Shown: positions 51,627 to 63,544, counted from the first letter of the stretch. The stretch is DNA of 64,000 bases from Heterodera schachtii (GCA_023374025.1 SIJG01000057.1:202751-266750); one strand, 5' to 3'. Program-made: numbers and translations. Notes: a model not told the origin generated them from the sequence alone.

Positions 51627-52836
51627 CTGTTAACTAGAGACCGGACGGGATCGGGATCCCGCGGGATTTCTTCGGGATCCCGCGGGATTAAATTCGGGAT
51701 CCCGACCTCGGGATCCGTCCCGAACGATTTTTTAAATTCATCGGGATTGATCGGGATCGGGATTTCATCGGGATCCCGAACCGGGATCCCTCCCGACCAT
51801 TTTACCAATCCCGCGGGATCCCGCGGGATTGAAGTCATGATAATTTTTTGAAAAATCTCCATTTTTTATATTGCCATTTGCTAATTTTTCTTAAAAAATC
51901 CGTAAAAATCCCAAAAAATTTCCACAGGTCTCCAAAATTCCAATAAAATTTTCAAAGTTTAACGTAAAGGTTGGCTATTTTGTGACTTTTATTTTTTCAA
52001 AAAAGAACTATCAAAAAATTTTTTAATTCCTAAAATATTATTTTAAAAGTTTTAGGTAATATTAGGACACAACAACAAAAAATTAGATTAGAAATTGTTG
52101 TCTACGTATTTTTCCTTCGGTGCATATCTGCAGCGCCGGACTCTAAAATCCTTATTTTCCTGAAAATTTTGCTCAAATCGCAAAAAAATTTTGGTTTTTT
52201 TTGGACAAAATCTGTTAACAAATCGCATTCAAAATTACAAAATTTTTTCCGGCGGCGCCTATCGGCACCGCCGGCCTCCACCTTGTTCCTTAAGGTTTTT
52301 GAAAAAATCTCAGCAAAAAAAATCATAAAAATCTGATTTTTTGGCTCCGATGCACTTAACGATTTGCTAATTTTCCTCAAATTGTTAAAACTGATCATAG
52401 GAGGCGAAAATATAAAAATTTATATTAATTAAATTGTAAAAAACATTTTAAAGCTATGTTGTTAAATGTTCTAATTTTTGGTCCTAAAATCTGATTTTTT
52501 AGGTATGATATTCGAATTTTGAAAATTTTCTAAAAACCTGATATAATTCCCATTCCTATTTTTCTTCAATGGAATTGATCAATTATAAATATTAGATAAG
52601 CATTATAACAAAACTTGACACAAAACGCAAAAATAATTGAGTTTTTGCAAATCCCGATAATCCCGCGGGATCCCGAAAAAAAATCCTCGGGATTGATCGG
52701 GATTCGGTCGGGATCCCGAGTCGGGATCCGTCCCGATCGTTTTTACGAAATGTTCGGGATTGATCGGGATCGGGATTCAGTCGGGATCCCGACTCGGGAT
52801 CCCTCCGACCCCAGTTGTCCGGTCTCTACTGTTAAC
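51627..52836. repeat. 8-bp target-site duplication around 1.2-kb hAT element
   Basis: CTGTTAAC lies at 51627-51634 and 52829-52836, directly outside the TIRs. Confidence 0.95.
51635..52828. mobile_element. Non-autonomous hAT element with GGGATC-rich ends (1194 bp)
   Basis: The TIR is TAGAGACCGGAC at the left, with its exact complement at the right. Both ends carry about 200 bp of GGGATCGGGATCCCG-type palindromic words, giving dense subterminal inverted repeats. The centre is AT-rich except for a CCGGCGGCGCC / GGCACCGCCGGCC patch at about 52249-52275. The frames through the ends (R/D/P/G/I-rich, 75-98 codons) merely translate the GGGATC repeats. No transposase is present. The centre is shared in inverse with 59820-59940. 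Confidence 0.93.
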
Positions 52837-53493
52837 CCATAAATGCAAGCCTTTCATATACATATGTTTTTCTAATAAAAAATATGTATTTTGTTTATAA
52901 ATTAATATTTTTTCTTTGCTGTGATTAGTTCAATGAAAAGATTAATTTTTGCTATAAGAATTTAGGTTTAATCGAATTGATTTTACTAATATTTTTTTAA
53001 TTTATGAAAATTTTTTTTATAAATTTATATAATAGAAATACAATTTTGTTGTTCATATCTAAAATAATTTAATTTTATTACAATAATAAGCTTTTTTCTT
53101 GCGCTATGTTCTTCATGAAAATTCTTGACAATTCTGCAATATGGTACGACAATATGATCGATGTCCAACTTTTATTTTTAACTTTCGATATTGACTGTAG
53201 ATTGATTATTTTATAATTTTACATTGTTTATTAGTAATTCAAATTTTAATTCATTTTTCTCATTTAAGATATTTTCTATTCAAATTTAAAGCCCCCAAAA
53301 TTACGATTGGTCAATTTTCTAAATATGAGCCTGCAAAAAAAAACTTTTAATAATTTAAAAATTGGACTCCGTTTTTTTTTTGGTGTACCGGCACTCAAAT
53401 TACAAAATGGCGAGCATTCTTCACGTTATGGCCAGCATTCTGCATGGTAATTTTGTTTTCTATTATATCAAAAAAAAAGTAAAAATATTTACT
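52837..53493. other. AT-rich DNA, no gene seen
   Basis: A/T-rich. 53380-53450 is a balanced patch with a two-fold GCGAGCATTCTTCACG/GCCAGCATTCTGCATG repeat but no frame. Confidence 0.55.
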
Positions 53494-53573
53494 TGGAGTG
53501 GGCTCAAACTTAGATAATGAATTTTCTTTGGCATATCGTGTTAGCAAATTTAATTTGCCATGTTAAACCCTCA
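53494..53573 (-). repeat. tRNA-like SINE head, diverged
   Basis: Read on minus, an ATGGCAAATTAAATTTGCTA segment followed by ACACGATATGCC recalls a tRNA D-arm/A-box, and AAGTTTGAGCCCACTCC recalls a T-arm/B-box in the right spacing. The stems are imperfect. It is more likely a tRNA-derived repeat than a tRNA gene. Confidence 0.35.
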
Positions 53574-53587
53574 TGTGTGTAAAAATT

Positions 53588-53935
53588 CTCTGCTCTCCAT
53601 CGAATTAAATAAATGCAAATCAACATTTTTCTCATACCAAACATTGTTTTAACAAATATAAACATTGAAGATATTTATTTAATATCAACATACATTACGC
53701 CATCAACGAAAATATCAATGTTATTTTAAAAATTACGATAATTTGATTATTTTTCTTTATTCTTCTTCACCAAAAATGCTTTTGTATGACTGGGGCTGAA
53801 TTTAACACCCTCTCAATGCATAATGTATGTTGATATTAAATAAATATCAACGTCAATGTTGATATTTATTAAAACAAGTTCGATAAGAGAAAAATGTTGA
53901 TTTTGCCTTTTTATACATCGGAGAAAGCTCTTCAA
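53588..53935. mobile_element. Foldback element with nested palindromes
   Basis: The left arm (about 53614-53703, AAATCAACATTTTTCTC ... TTTAATATCAACATACATTA) is inverted at about 53818-53906. The right arm contains overlapping hairpins: GTTGATATT-AATATCAAC and AATATCAAC-GTTGATATT in succession. The TIRs may extend outward to about 53588/53935. No TSD is evident. No frame. Confidence 0.75.
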
Positions 53936-56900
53936 AATTAAATACTTATAAAAGAAAATCAGGAGTATAATTCATTCAAACTGCAAATCGAATTAAAAAT
54001 TAATCTTAATAACTTTACCTTTACCAAATTTATTTCAAAGTTTTAAGTATTTTAAGGTTTTATAACTTTTTATTATTTTTTATGAATACAAGTGAGCATC
54101 GATTAGAAATTCTTGAAATGCTTTTAATTGATATCTTATGATATTTTTTATATTTATTTAGTTGGAATTTCGTGAAGAACTTTTTTTCTATTTTTATTTT
54201 TCCGATTTATTTAAAAAGGTTTTATTTTTATCTTCTTGATTATTCCTGCACTGCATGGAATGCAGTACGCAGCTTCTCATTATTTTGAATTTGTGTCAAT
54301 TTTTATGAAAAATTATAGTATCGTTTGAACTTTTTGAATGCGTTTTTATTTTAATATTAACTTTTCATTATTAGACACATGTTATGGTTAATGAAATTTC
54401 ATGATTTTTATATTTAATTAAATTAATTATTTTTTTAATGAATGCATAGTTTTATATTCAAATATCGATTTCGTCATGGGTGCATTCGGATTTGTTTTTG
54501 TACTATTTCTTTTTTAATTTATTAATTATTTATTTGTTTTTTAGTTTTTAGTTTTAGCCAATACAAAAATAAAAATTATTATTGATTTAGATTCAGAATA
54601 GTATAAATGTCTTAAATATTATTCCGCAAAACTTGATGGTCTCTTAAATCACTTAAAAAAGAATTTAAAAATATTTCTATATTTTATTTTTTTAAAAATG
54701 AAAATGTTTTTCACATTGTTATTAAGTGTTGTTTAAAAGTTTATTATACAATCGGTTATTCATTTTAAAGATTTTATTGTAATAATTTTACAATGATTTT
54801 AATTTATTATATTAAAGATATTTTTTTAATTTTTATTAAATTAATAAAGATTAAGCAATTATGAAATTATGAATTTTTCACTTCCAATTTATTTTTACAA
54901 TACAAAAATTCATACAGAATGATCATTATTATTATTTTAATTTGTTTTGTTTCTTCTTTAGTTCTCTTGCACTTGAACGTATCTTTTGACCAATAATCTT
55001 TCACTTCATCTGTTCAGTGTTGGCAGTACATTAGCGCACTCGCTTCTTCTTTATATTATGTGCTTTGCAGACCTAAAGTATTAAATGGAATACTTTCTTC
55101 TTGTCTTCGGTATAAAACAGCTGTTATTTTATAATAAATTTAAATACTTTTGGAATTCTAATAATATTTTTTATTTTAAATTATTATTCATTTGGTTTAA
55201 TTTCTAGATTTTAATGCTATTTTTTTTTAATATAATTTTTTCATCCAGAATAAATCTTACCAAAAATTTTACTTATCAAAAGCAGTTTTTGCGACTCGGT
55301 GTTTAATTCAGAAATCCGCTAATCACTAAATACCTTTTCAAATTTTTTAAGTCCTTATTACATGGCGTTTTGCCATTTGTAGTAACAAATTTATCACTTA
55401 ATGAAGAAATTTTGTTTATTACTTTATTTTTTAAGATATCGTTTAGACATTTAATTTTGTTTTTATCGTTGAGACGATCTGAAGCGACGCCTTGGAGTCC
55501 AAGTCACAATGGCTGTTATTTTCATTGTTTTAAAATCAGTTAAGACATATTAATTTATACGAATATTAATTATTTTTAAATAAAACAAATATTTATAAGA
55601 AATAATTTTAATTTTAATTGTTTGACAAAATTCATCATTAGCTTGTCGTGTAATTCGGTTTTCGTGGCAACTCATGTAGCTTAAGCCCATTTAACGTTGA
55701 TTTTATAATTTGTTATTTAAGCTTCATTTCATAATTTTTGAGTTTGTTCTATGATTTTAGCATCTGATAGCTTAAGAATTGAATAATTTTTATTTTTTTA
55801 CAGGAATTTTCAAACACATTGTTTTTTAATTATAAAATTATGATGAGTAATTTAAAAAATAAATATATTTTTAGTAAAAATTATCATTATTTTTTCAATT
55901 TCTTTTTAGTTTTTGTCTTAGAACTCATTTTTAGCATTAAAACTATAATACAGGTCGAAACAAATCACTCAAGAAATGCAAGATGGAAACCAATTGATTG
56001 AATTAATTGAACTAACAATTTTGTGGAATATTTGTTAAACTCACATAAAATAAAAATAATCTATTTTTATTCTAAATAGGGGAAAAATTTAGTTCTGATA
56101 AGAATTAAGTAACTATTTTTGCAATCTTTTAAATTGTTTTACTTGTTAAATTGAACAGATATTCTTTCTAATTTAAGCGTTTTTGTTTTTGTTAAAAAAC
56201 CAATTTTTTAAAATTAATTTAATAAAATATTTTAGAATCAAATTATTCTGCTTTTTAATATTTAATTTGATGTAATGAATGATTTAAGACATCAAATGCA
56301 ATATAAACATTAAAAAATAAATTCAATTTTCAAGTTATTTTTTTTTTAGTTTTTCGACATTCATGTGTATAAATTATTGTTTTTCTAATCATTAAATAAC
56401 TTCACATTTTAAACTTTATGTCCGCGATATAAAGATATTTTTTGCATTATCACTATCACATCACAAATAATGAAATTATTACTCTATTTAAACAACTTTA
56501 TTTATAAAACACCAACTTGAATAAAAATATAAAAATAATTTTCAAAATTCTTTGTGGTAAATAATTTAGAAATATAATTGCTCAATGCAAATAACTCAAA
56601 ACGGTTTATTTAGAGATAGACAATATTGAAATTTTAAAAATAAATACAAAAGGAGATAAATGTTAATGTTTTTTGAAGTCTTTTATGATTATTAAGGAAA
56701 AACTATTAAAGAACTGCAATTTTCAGAAAAACTTTTTATCTTATTTGTTTTCATGAATGTATCTATGGCGAAAAAACCTAAAATAAATAAATAAAAAAAT
56801 GACATATATTGATTTAACTTTTTTTAATAATAATTTTGACTTATTTTTGATGACGATGTCATTTTTTTAAAAATTAAAAAAAAATTTTTGAAAAAATTAT

Positions 56901-57604
56901 CATATTCGATTAAAATATTATTAATATCTTTGTTTTTATCTTTTGGATTATATTAATTATAAATTGTGGTGTAAAATTTTAAAATTTTATTTTTTTAAAT
57001 ACCAAAGAAATCTTTTTGAATTTAATTATGTCATAATTTATTCTGTATATATTACTGATTTAGCAAAAGCTTTTATTTATTTTTAATAATTTTTTTTTAA
57101 GCGTGTGCAATTTATCAAATAAATTTAAATAATGAATTCATATTTTTATTTAATATTAACAAATTTATCTGCTTGAGTGGCATTAAAAATTTTGTTTTGT
57201 TTTTTTCATTTTATAAAAATAGTTTTTTTAAATTTAAGTATCCTCTTGTAGAGAGTTCATTCAACAAATCAAAAAAATATTAACTTTTTAAATTTATATT
57301 TTTTTCATAATAAATTCATTTATTTTTATTAATTTAAATAGGTTTGCAAAGTGGGTGTTATTGCCTCCCAAATATTTTTGTTATGCGTTTTTCTCTTTTC
57401 ATCAATTCATCAGAAGATTTATTAGTGATTGATATTTTTTATTTCAATTTCTACAAAAAAAGCTTTAGAAATAATTTATTATTTTATTGTTAAACCATTA
57501 TACTAAATTTACAATGTTTTTTTATTTTTAAGTTTGGTTTAAATTTGCATATTTTTGAATTCATTTTTCCATTTCGTTTTCTCATTCACTAATGCATACA
57601 TAAA
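53936..57604. other. AT-rich DNA, no gene seen
   Basis: Stop-rich A/T DNA. 54960-55080 and 55470-55510 are slightly balanced without a supportable frame or RNA. 56330-56400 is the partner of 38700-38790. Confidence 0.6.
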
Positions 57605-58190
57605 TAGGGCTAATATTTATAGTTTTTTCACTATTTTTTCCTGAGCTCCCCGTAGCCTGAAATGCACGAAAAACATGTTTTTTTCGGCTGTTGTTAAGCT
57701 AGTTTTCGAGTTATTAGCAACTATTTTTTAGTTTTTTATTTTTAGCAAGTAAAAAACTATAAATTTTTTGAAAAAAACTATTTTCAACTATTTTGTCGTT
57801 TTGCCCAAAATTTGTTAACAAAAATGCAATAAAAAAGAAAAATACACCCCTATTAATCGAACCCAAAATTTTTAAAAAAAATACACCACTAAGAATCGAC
57901 CCGAAAATTTTCAAAAATGCACCCCTAAAAATGAAAAATTTTCTCAAAAATTCACCTCCAAAATTTATTTATTTAATTTTTTGACGAGAATTTTTGATTT
58001 TAAAAATTATTTATATTCTTAATGATTTGGCAAAATATTTTCGCTCTTTGAAGAAATTTTCGATTTTACACCCCTAAATTCGGAACTTTTTAGCAACTAT
58101 TTGTCCATTTTTAGCAACTATTTTGGGGTTTTTTTAAAAACTAAAAACTAATTATTTTGGCAGTTTTAGCAACTATAAATATTAGCCCTG
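57605..58190 (-). mobile_element. Non-autonomous hAT element, AGTTGCTA subfamily
   Basis: About 586 bp. The left end (T/C)AGGGCTAATATTTATAGTT matches the inverse of the right end AACTATAAATATTAGCCCTG. AGCAACTATTTT-type motifs fill both subterminal zones. The centre has AAATACACC(C/A)CTAAGAATCG core words shared with 6221-6850 and 62277-62903, in the opposite orientation to 6221. The flanking 8 bp do not match, so the TSD has decayed or the left first base has mutated. Frames here (77 and 63 codons) are core translations, not genes. Confidence 0.88.
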
Positions 58191-59761
58191 GTTATTAGTT
58201 AAAGCCTCAGTTAGTGGAGCGCAATAGTATTAAAATTATGTAAGTTCATTGAAATTTTGTACCTTATTCGTACAATTGTAGTGATTAAATAATTGTACAA
58301 ATTTATTAAAATTTCATTGTATATTTTAATACTTAATTATTTCATATCGGCGAAGTGTAATATATCAGTTGATTGATAGCTAATGTATTTCTTGCTTTTT
58401 AATATAAAACAAAACCACAAAAATACAAAAAATATATGTTTATAACGGATCAATTATTTCAGCTTTTACTTTATTATTACTTTTTAGATTCAGATTTTAC
58501 ACAAAGAATTTTTGTCTTTTCATGAACATAAGTCGCTTATATAAATGCGTAAAATTATGTAATTAACATAAAGAGTATGGATAATTTTTTAAGTTAATAA
58601 TTTTTAAGTGGTTCCTTTCCCAGCATATTCGCTTTTCCCCTCATTTATTCGCTTTTGATGTGCTAGGTAAAATAAAAGCTCGCTCAATTTCTTATCATAT
58701 TTAAAGTTAAAAAAGAGCTAAAAATAGCGAAAAATAATATAATAGCAATCAATTATAATTGATAAATAAACATTTGAAAAAACGTGTATTTTTTCATTTT
58801 GTTTCGAGCAATTTTATTTATTCTTTTCCCAAATGTGCATTAGTTATTATCCCTTTTTTATCTGTAATTTTTGTTTTTTCACTTATAGATTTATATATTT
58901 TGAAAAAAATTTGCAAAATTTATTAATTTGCCTTGAATATAAAAAATAAACGAAAGAAATTATTAAAGCAAAGTTAGTTTTTGTCATTAATATAATCCGA
59001 AATAACTTTTAGCATTTTTTCTATGACCTCCGCTATTAAGTATTTGGTTATTGGGATACTTATTTTGTTGAATTTAACTCTGAAAAATATTTGCTCTTTG
59101 CTTTCCATTGAGTCTTAAGATCAAGTAGTACGTTGCATTGTCTTACGATCATGTAGTACGACGATTTGCTGCAGAATTAAACTTGATCGATTATTTTTTA
59201 TTGAATTAATTTTGTTCGATATTTTTTTCATCATTTGGATGACAGTCCTTCTAGAGTAAACAAAATGTCATTCTTTTTAAATTCATCATATGTGATTCGA
59301 AATGTAAAAATATTGTGAATCGCTTTATATTAAATTTTAATTTATGTTCAACGAACTATTCAACTTATTTTAGCAATAGTACCCTGTGATCTTTTGGATG
59401 ATTTTTTAAGGAAATATTTATTTTTTACCGTTTAATATTTTTAATCACTTTTCAAACGATTTAATCCTTTAAATCAATAACCTTTTATTATTTTTTTAAT
59501 TTTAATTACGATTTATCTATTTCATGTTTATAATTTTTATGTATCTTCCATACATAGCTTATTGTTTATTTATTAATGTTTCATACAAATTAAGAATGCT
59601 TATATAATACTACTTTTATGTCTGTGTGGTCTATAATTAAAATTTAACAAATTTAACAAACAGTATTTTGACTATCAATTTTTTGTGTGAAATCTAAAAA
59701 TATTTTTAAGTGGGTTATATTTGTTTAGAGAAATTTATTTTACTTTTTATGATCTTGCAAG
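58191..59761. other. AT-rich DNA with old repeats, no gene
   Basis: 58320-58560 aligns loosely with 60630-60910 (AATTATTTCAG.TTTT then CAGA.TTTACACA.A). 59105-59160 has a short direct repeat, TCTTA.GATCA.GTAGTACG, twice. No gene. Confidence 0.55.
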
Positions 59762-60121
59762 ATCCCCGACATTTTTTGGCCTATTCCCCGCCCGACCCCC
59801 GACATGTCGCCCCCCAAATACAATCGGGTCAAAAAAATCAGATTTTTAAGAATGCCACTTTTTTCAAAGATTTTTTGGGAACAAGCGGGGCGGAAGGCCG
59901 GCGGTGCCGACAGGCGCTGCCGAAAACGAAACGAAGATTACGAGCATTTAAAAAGAAAAATGGTGTTGTGGGTTAAAATAAAATTTGGTCATTCACAGAT
60001 CGGCGTCCCCGACCCCCGACAATTGAGCTCCTCCTCGCCCCGACATGTCGCCCCCCGAGGTCCCCGCCACCCCCCCCCCCCCCCAACTTTTTGCCCCCCG
60101 AGGGCTCGGGGTTGAACCTTA
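59762..60121. mobile_element. Truncated hAT-like element with GC-rich core and C15 run
   Basis: The right end inverted reads TAAGGTTCAACCCCGAGC, like the TAGGGTTGCTCCCCGAGC end of 49041. The left side has repeated CCCCGACATGTCGCCCCCC words but no matching terminus. The middle (GGCCGGCGGTGCCGACAGGC, near 59897-59916) is the inverse of the core at about 52245-52275. A run of 15 C lies at 60070-60084. Two overlapping frames (88 and 103 codons) cross it; their P/R/G-rich content follows from the CCCCGA repeats. Confidence 0.75.
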
Positions 60122-62268
60122 ATTATTAGTATAAATAAATGTTTTAAAATTATCAAACCCGATTTTTTTATTATTTAGGTATTATAGATTTGCATTATTT
60201 TTTTTTTATCAATAAAGGTTTATTTATTTATTGTTTTAATATAATTGTGTTTTATTTAACTTTAAGTTTCATATTTGAAATTTTTCAAAATTATTGGAAT
60301 TGTTTAATAAATAGATTCCCGGTTTGCTAATTCAAACTCTATATTTCTGGGGTAATTTTTTAAATTGTATTTTTATTCGGTTATCATAATAAAGCATCTT
60401 GCTCACTAAAGTTTTGTTGGATATAGCAGAATATTCGAGCATTACCTTCGTGTTTTTTGTACGATATTCCTAGATTGTATAATTAGAGGCTCTGTTACGC
60501 TTCACAGTATAATCATAAGATAATTTTTTATTTCACATTATTTCATTTTTGTTAGTGCATAAGATATTCAATAATAGATTTAATTATGAGTTATATTTCT
60601 GTTTTCTTAAATAGAATCTTAAAATATTTCATTTTAATTTCAGGTGTTTTTCAATAATGACATTTCTTTCCATATCAGTGATAAGTTGTAATATTTGAGT
60701 TGACTGACAATTATTACTTTTTTTCATATACTATTTGTAAGTTTATTTTATTGACAACAAAATTAAATAAGAATATAAAATTTAAAACAAAATGAAAACA
60801 GGATAATGATTATAAATTATCAAAAATGAAAAAATTTTTAATTGGTAGAGTTGTAATTATTTCAGTTTTTAATGCAGAATTTACACATAGAAATGTTTTT
60901 CCATTTTAATAAAAAAATATTATATTTATTTAAAATATTATTTTTTCGTTAGTTTATAAATTATAAACGGAGAAAATAAAAATTATTTATTTTTCTGTCT
61001 AATTTAATAATTTATAAAACAGAATTAATTTAGGTTTAAAATGATTTTTTTTTTGAGCTTCTTTGCTGGTAGTTTCTTTTTGTTTTTTGATTTTCCTTAG
61101 CAATAAATCTTTTGAATTATTAGATATTTAATTTTGTTTTGTTTTTAAAATGTTAAAATTTAATAAATACTATTTAAATCAGTTTATTCTTGTGAGCTTT
61201 CTGGAATTTTTTAAACAATCCTCTGGTACATTTTATTCCATCAATTTCCAATTAAGAGTACTTATATGTCAACTTTTAAAAAATCCAACTTCCTCATATA
61301 CGTCTGAGTTTTATATGTTATTAGTTTTACTAAATTTTGATAGCATAATATTTTTAATTTATAATATTTTTTTTCGTAATGTTTTATTTGTTAAATATTT
61401 TTTTTACTTTTTTCGTATCTTTCATTTTTGCTACTTTTTCTTCTTAGATAAGGTTGCTTTTAATTTAGAAATAGCATTCATTTTAATAAAAATTTTCAAT
61501 ATTTTTTTCACATAAATTTATTAATATCGGAAATAATTTTTTTAATTAATTTTTGAGAATTACTCTAAAATATTTATATAAGCTTTTTCTTCTTTCTTCT
61601 TTATGTCGGTATCATAATTATATATTTTTATCGAAAATCGGTTTAAATTACCTATTGTTAATGATTCTGAGGGTTTCCTTAAATTATTTGGTTATTTTAT
61701 TATGTCTTTATATGAACAAAAAATCTAAATTAACACACTGTGCTTTGAATATAATCATTATAGAAATTAATTGTTTTTCAACAATTTGTTTGAGATTACC
61801 AAGGCTCTGCTTTTAGGTGCTAAAAATCGAGAATTAAGTACCAAAAAATTAATTTAAAAATGCCAAAAAGGTGCATGCAAAAGTGACAAAATTAATCTGC
61901 GATGATTTTCAACCAAAATTTTGACGAAAAAAATCGTTATAATATTTGTCAAATAATTGAAAGAATTTAAATTCTTGTTATCATTCAATAGCCATTAAGT
62001 TTATCTATGTACTAAAATTCTTTAAAAAAGAAAAGCGTAAATTTTTTTCGTTGATAACTTGTTTTCAGATGTTGATTTTTAAGTTTTGCAAGGAAATAAC
62101 AATCTATAAGAAATAAATTTTCTAAAAATGAAAAATTTGCTAGTTCAGAAAAATAAAACAATTGGAGAAAATTGATTTGAGAAATAGGAAATGAAGTGGA
62201 GAATAAGGGGGTTGGTGGTCTCATCGGCGGATGGGGTGGAGGCAAATGCCAAATGATGTGCTGCGCGG
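60122..62268. other. AT-rich DNA with old repeats, no gene
   Basis: 60405-60510 pairs with 47980-48085 and 60630-60910 with 58320-58560. The 121-codon frame at 61150 is dominated by F, L, I, N and Y with no motif or exon-like composition, and I do not call it. 61815-61900 has a TGCCAAAAAGGTGCATGC word that may be a faint hAT relic. Confidence 0.5.
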
Positions 62269-62911
62269 GTAATAATTAGGGCGAGGATTTCTAGTTTTTT
62301 AACTATTTTTTCTGCGGCTTTATTTAGACGGGAAATGCACGAAAAACACATTTTTAGCTCGGAAATTCTTCGTTTCAACGCCACTATTCATCACTAGGAA
62401 TCACTATTTTGGAGCTTTGCCACTAAAAAAAATTATTTCGGAAGTTGGCCAAAAAATAGTTTTTTGCCACTATTTTGTCGTTTTGTCATTATTTTTGCCA
62501 CTATTTTGCCATTTTTTGGAAAATTTACCAAAAAAATGCAATAAAAAAACGAAAAATACACCCAAGAATCGACCTAAAAAATTCAAAAAATACACCCCTA
62601 AGAATCGACCTAAAAAATTCAAAAAAACACCCCTAAGAATTGGAAAAATTTCACAAAAATTCTTCCCCCTAATTTTTTTTTCTTGTTCAATATTTGCTAA
62701 GAAAATATTTTGTAACTGCAATAAGTGAATAAAATTTTTGCCTTAATTTTAAATATTTTCAAATTAAAAAACAGCTATTTAAAAAAATTACACCCCTAAA
62801 TTTAGAACTTTTTCGCCACTATTTTTGCCACTATTTTGGCATTTTTTTCTCACTATTTAGTTAATTATTTTGGGGTTTTTTGCCACTAAAAATCCTCGCC
62901 CTAGTAATAAT
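62269..62911. repeat. 8-bp target-site duplication around hAT element
   Basis: GTAATAAT is present at 62269-62276 and 62904-62911, right at the element ends. Confidence 0.95.
62277..62903 (-). mobile_element. Non-autonomous hAT element, CCACTATTTT subfamily
   Basis: It is 627 bp, with TIRs TAGGGCGAGGATTT and its exact complement. It is flanked by GTAATAAT. GCCACTATTTTG-type motifs crowd both subterminal zones. The centre carries AATACACCC then AAGAATCGACCTAAAAAATT, repeated, which is the core also found at 6221 and 57605. It is nearly the same length as 6221-6850. There is no transposase. The 103- and 83-codon frames inside are translations of the repeated core. Confidence 0.95.
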
Positions 62912-62954
62912 GTCGATGGTGCGATGGGTGCGCGTCGTTTTGTGTCGATTTACT

Positions 62955-63335
62955 ACTAAGAATTCAATAAGAGAGTGACAGAGACTCAGAGAAATAAAGA
63001 GAGATTAAACAGGGGGAGGGAAAGAGACAGAGAAAGGAAGACAGATATTATGCGGCGACATAAAGTGAATTGTGTGAAGACAACATTGAGTGAGAGAGAG
63101 AGTGAGAGAGAGAGAAAGTGAGAGAAATAGAGAGAGAGAGGGGGGATAGAGAGCGAGTGGGAGAGAGAGCGAGAGAGACAGAGAGAGAGCGAGCGAGAGA
63201 AAGAGCGAGAGAGAGAGAGTGATACAAAGAGAGAGGTACAGAAATTAGAGGAAAGGAGGGAGAGGCATAGAGAGAGAGAGAGACCGAAGAGTAACTAAGA
63301 GAGGGGGAATTGAGAGAAAGTGAAGATGATTTGAA
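62955..63335. repeat. Long purine (GAGA) tract
   Basis: Nearly 370 bp of GAGAGA/GAGCGAGAGA-type sequence on plus, interrupted by short mixed words such as GACAACATTGAGTG. It is the largest of six AG/CT tracts in the window. It has no clear family-B head, so it may be independent of that family. Confidence 0.9.
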
Positions 63336-63544
63336 TAAATGATTATTATTATTTTGAAGGCTTTATCTTGGTATTCGTTTTTAGTAATTTATAAGCAGTG
63401 CATTTCTGATTTGAATTGTTTAGCTTTTATATTGTTTTATTATATTCAGTTATTTTTAAAAATTTACAAAATAACTAAAAATAGGTACATATTGATCATA
63501 TGGCCCAGAGCCGAAAATAGTCGAAATATATACCAATCGATAGC

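Noticed and set aside
51572..52842. Frames of 75-98 codons with repeated R/D/P/I/G
   Set aside because: They translate the GGGATC repeats of a TIR- and TSD-bounded non-coding element.
55480..55515. CCTTGGAGTCCAAG hairpin considered as a tRNA anticodon arm
   Set aside because: No D-arm, T-arm or acceptor stem in register.
59710..60115. Overlapping frames of 88 and 103 codons
   Set aside because: They lie in the CCCCGACATGTCG repeats and C15 run of a truncated element. Two overlapping frames are open for compositional reasons.
61150..61515. 121-codon frame rich in F, L, I, N, Y
   Set aside because: Base composition equals the background, there is no motif or exon-like GC rise, and chance frames of this length are expected in T-rich DNA.
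62417..62728. 103-codon frame with repeated KNRPKKFKK-like units
   Set aside because: It is a translation of the repeated AAGAATCGACC core of the hAT element at 62277-62903. The same core is non-coding in its relatives.
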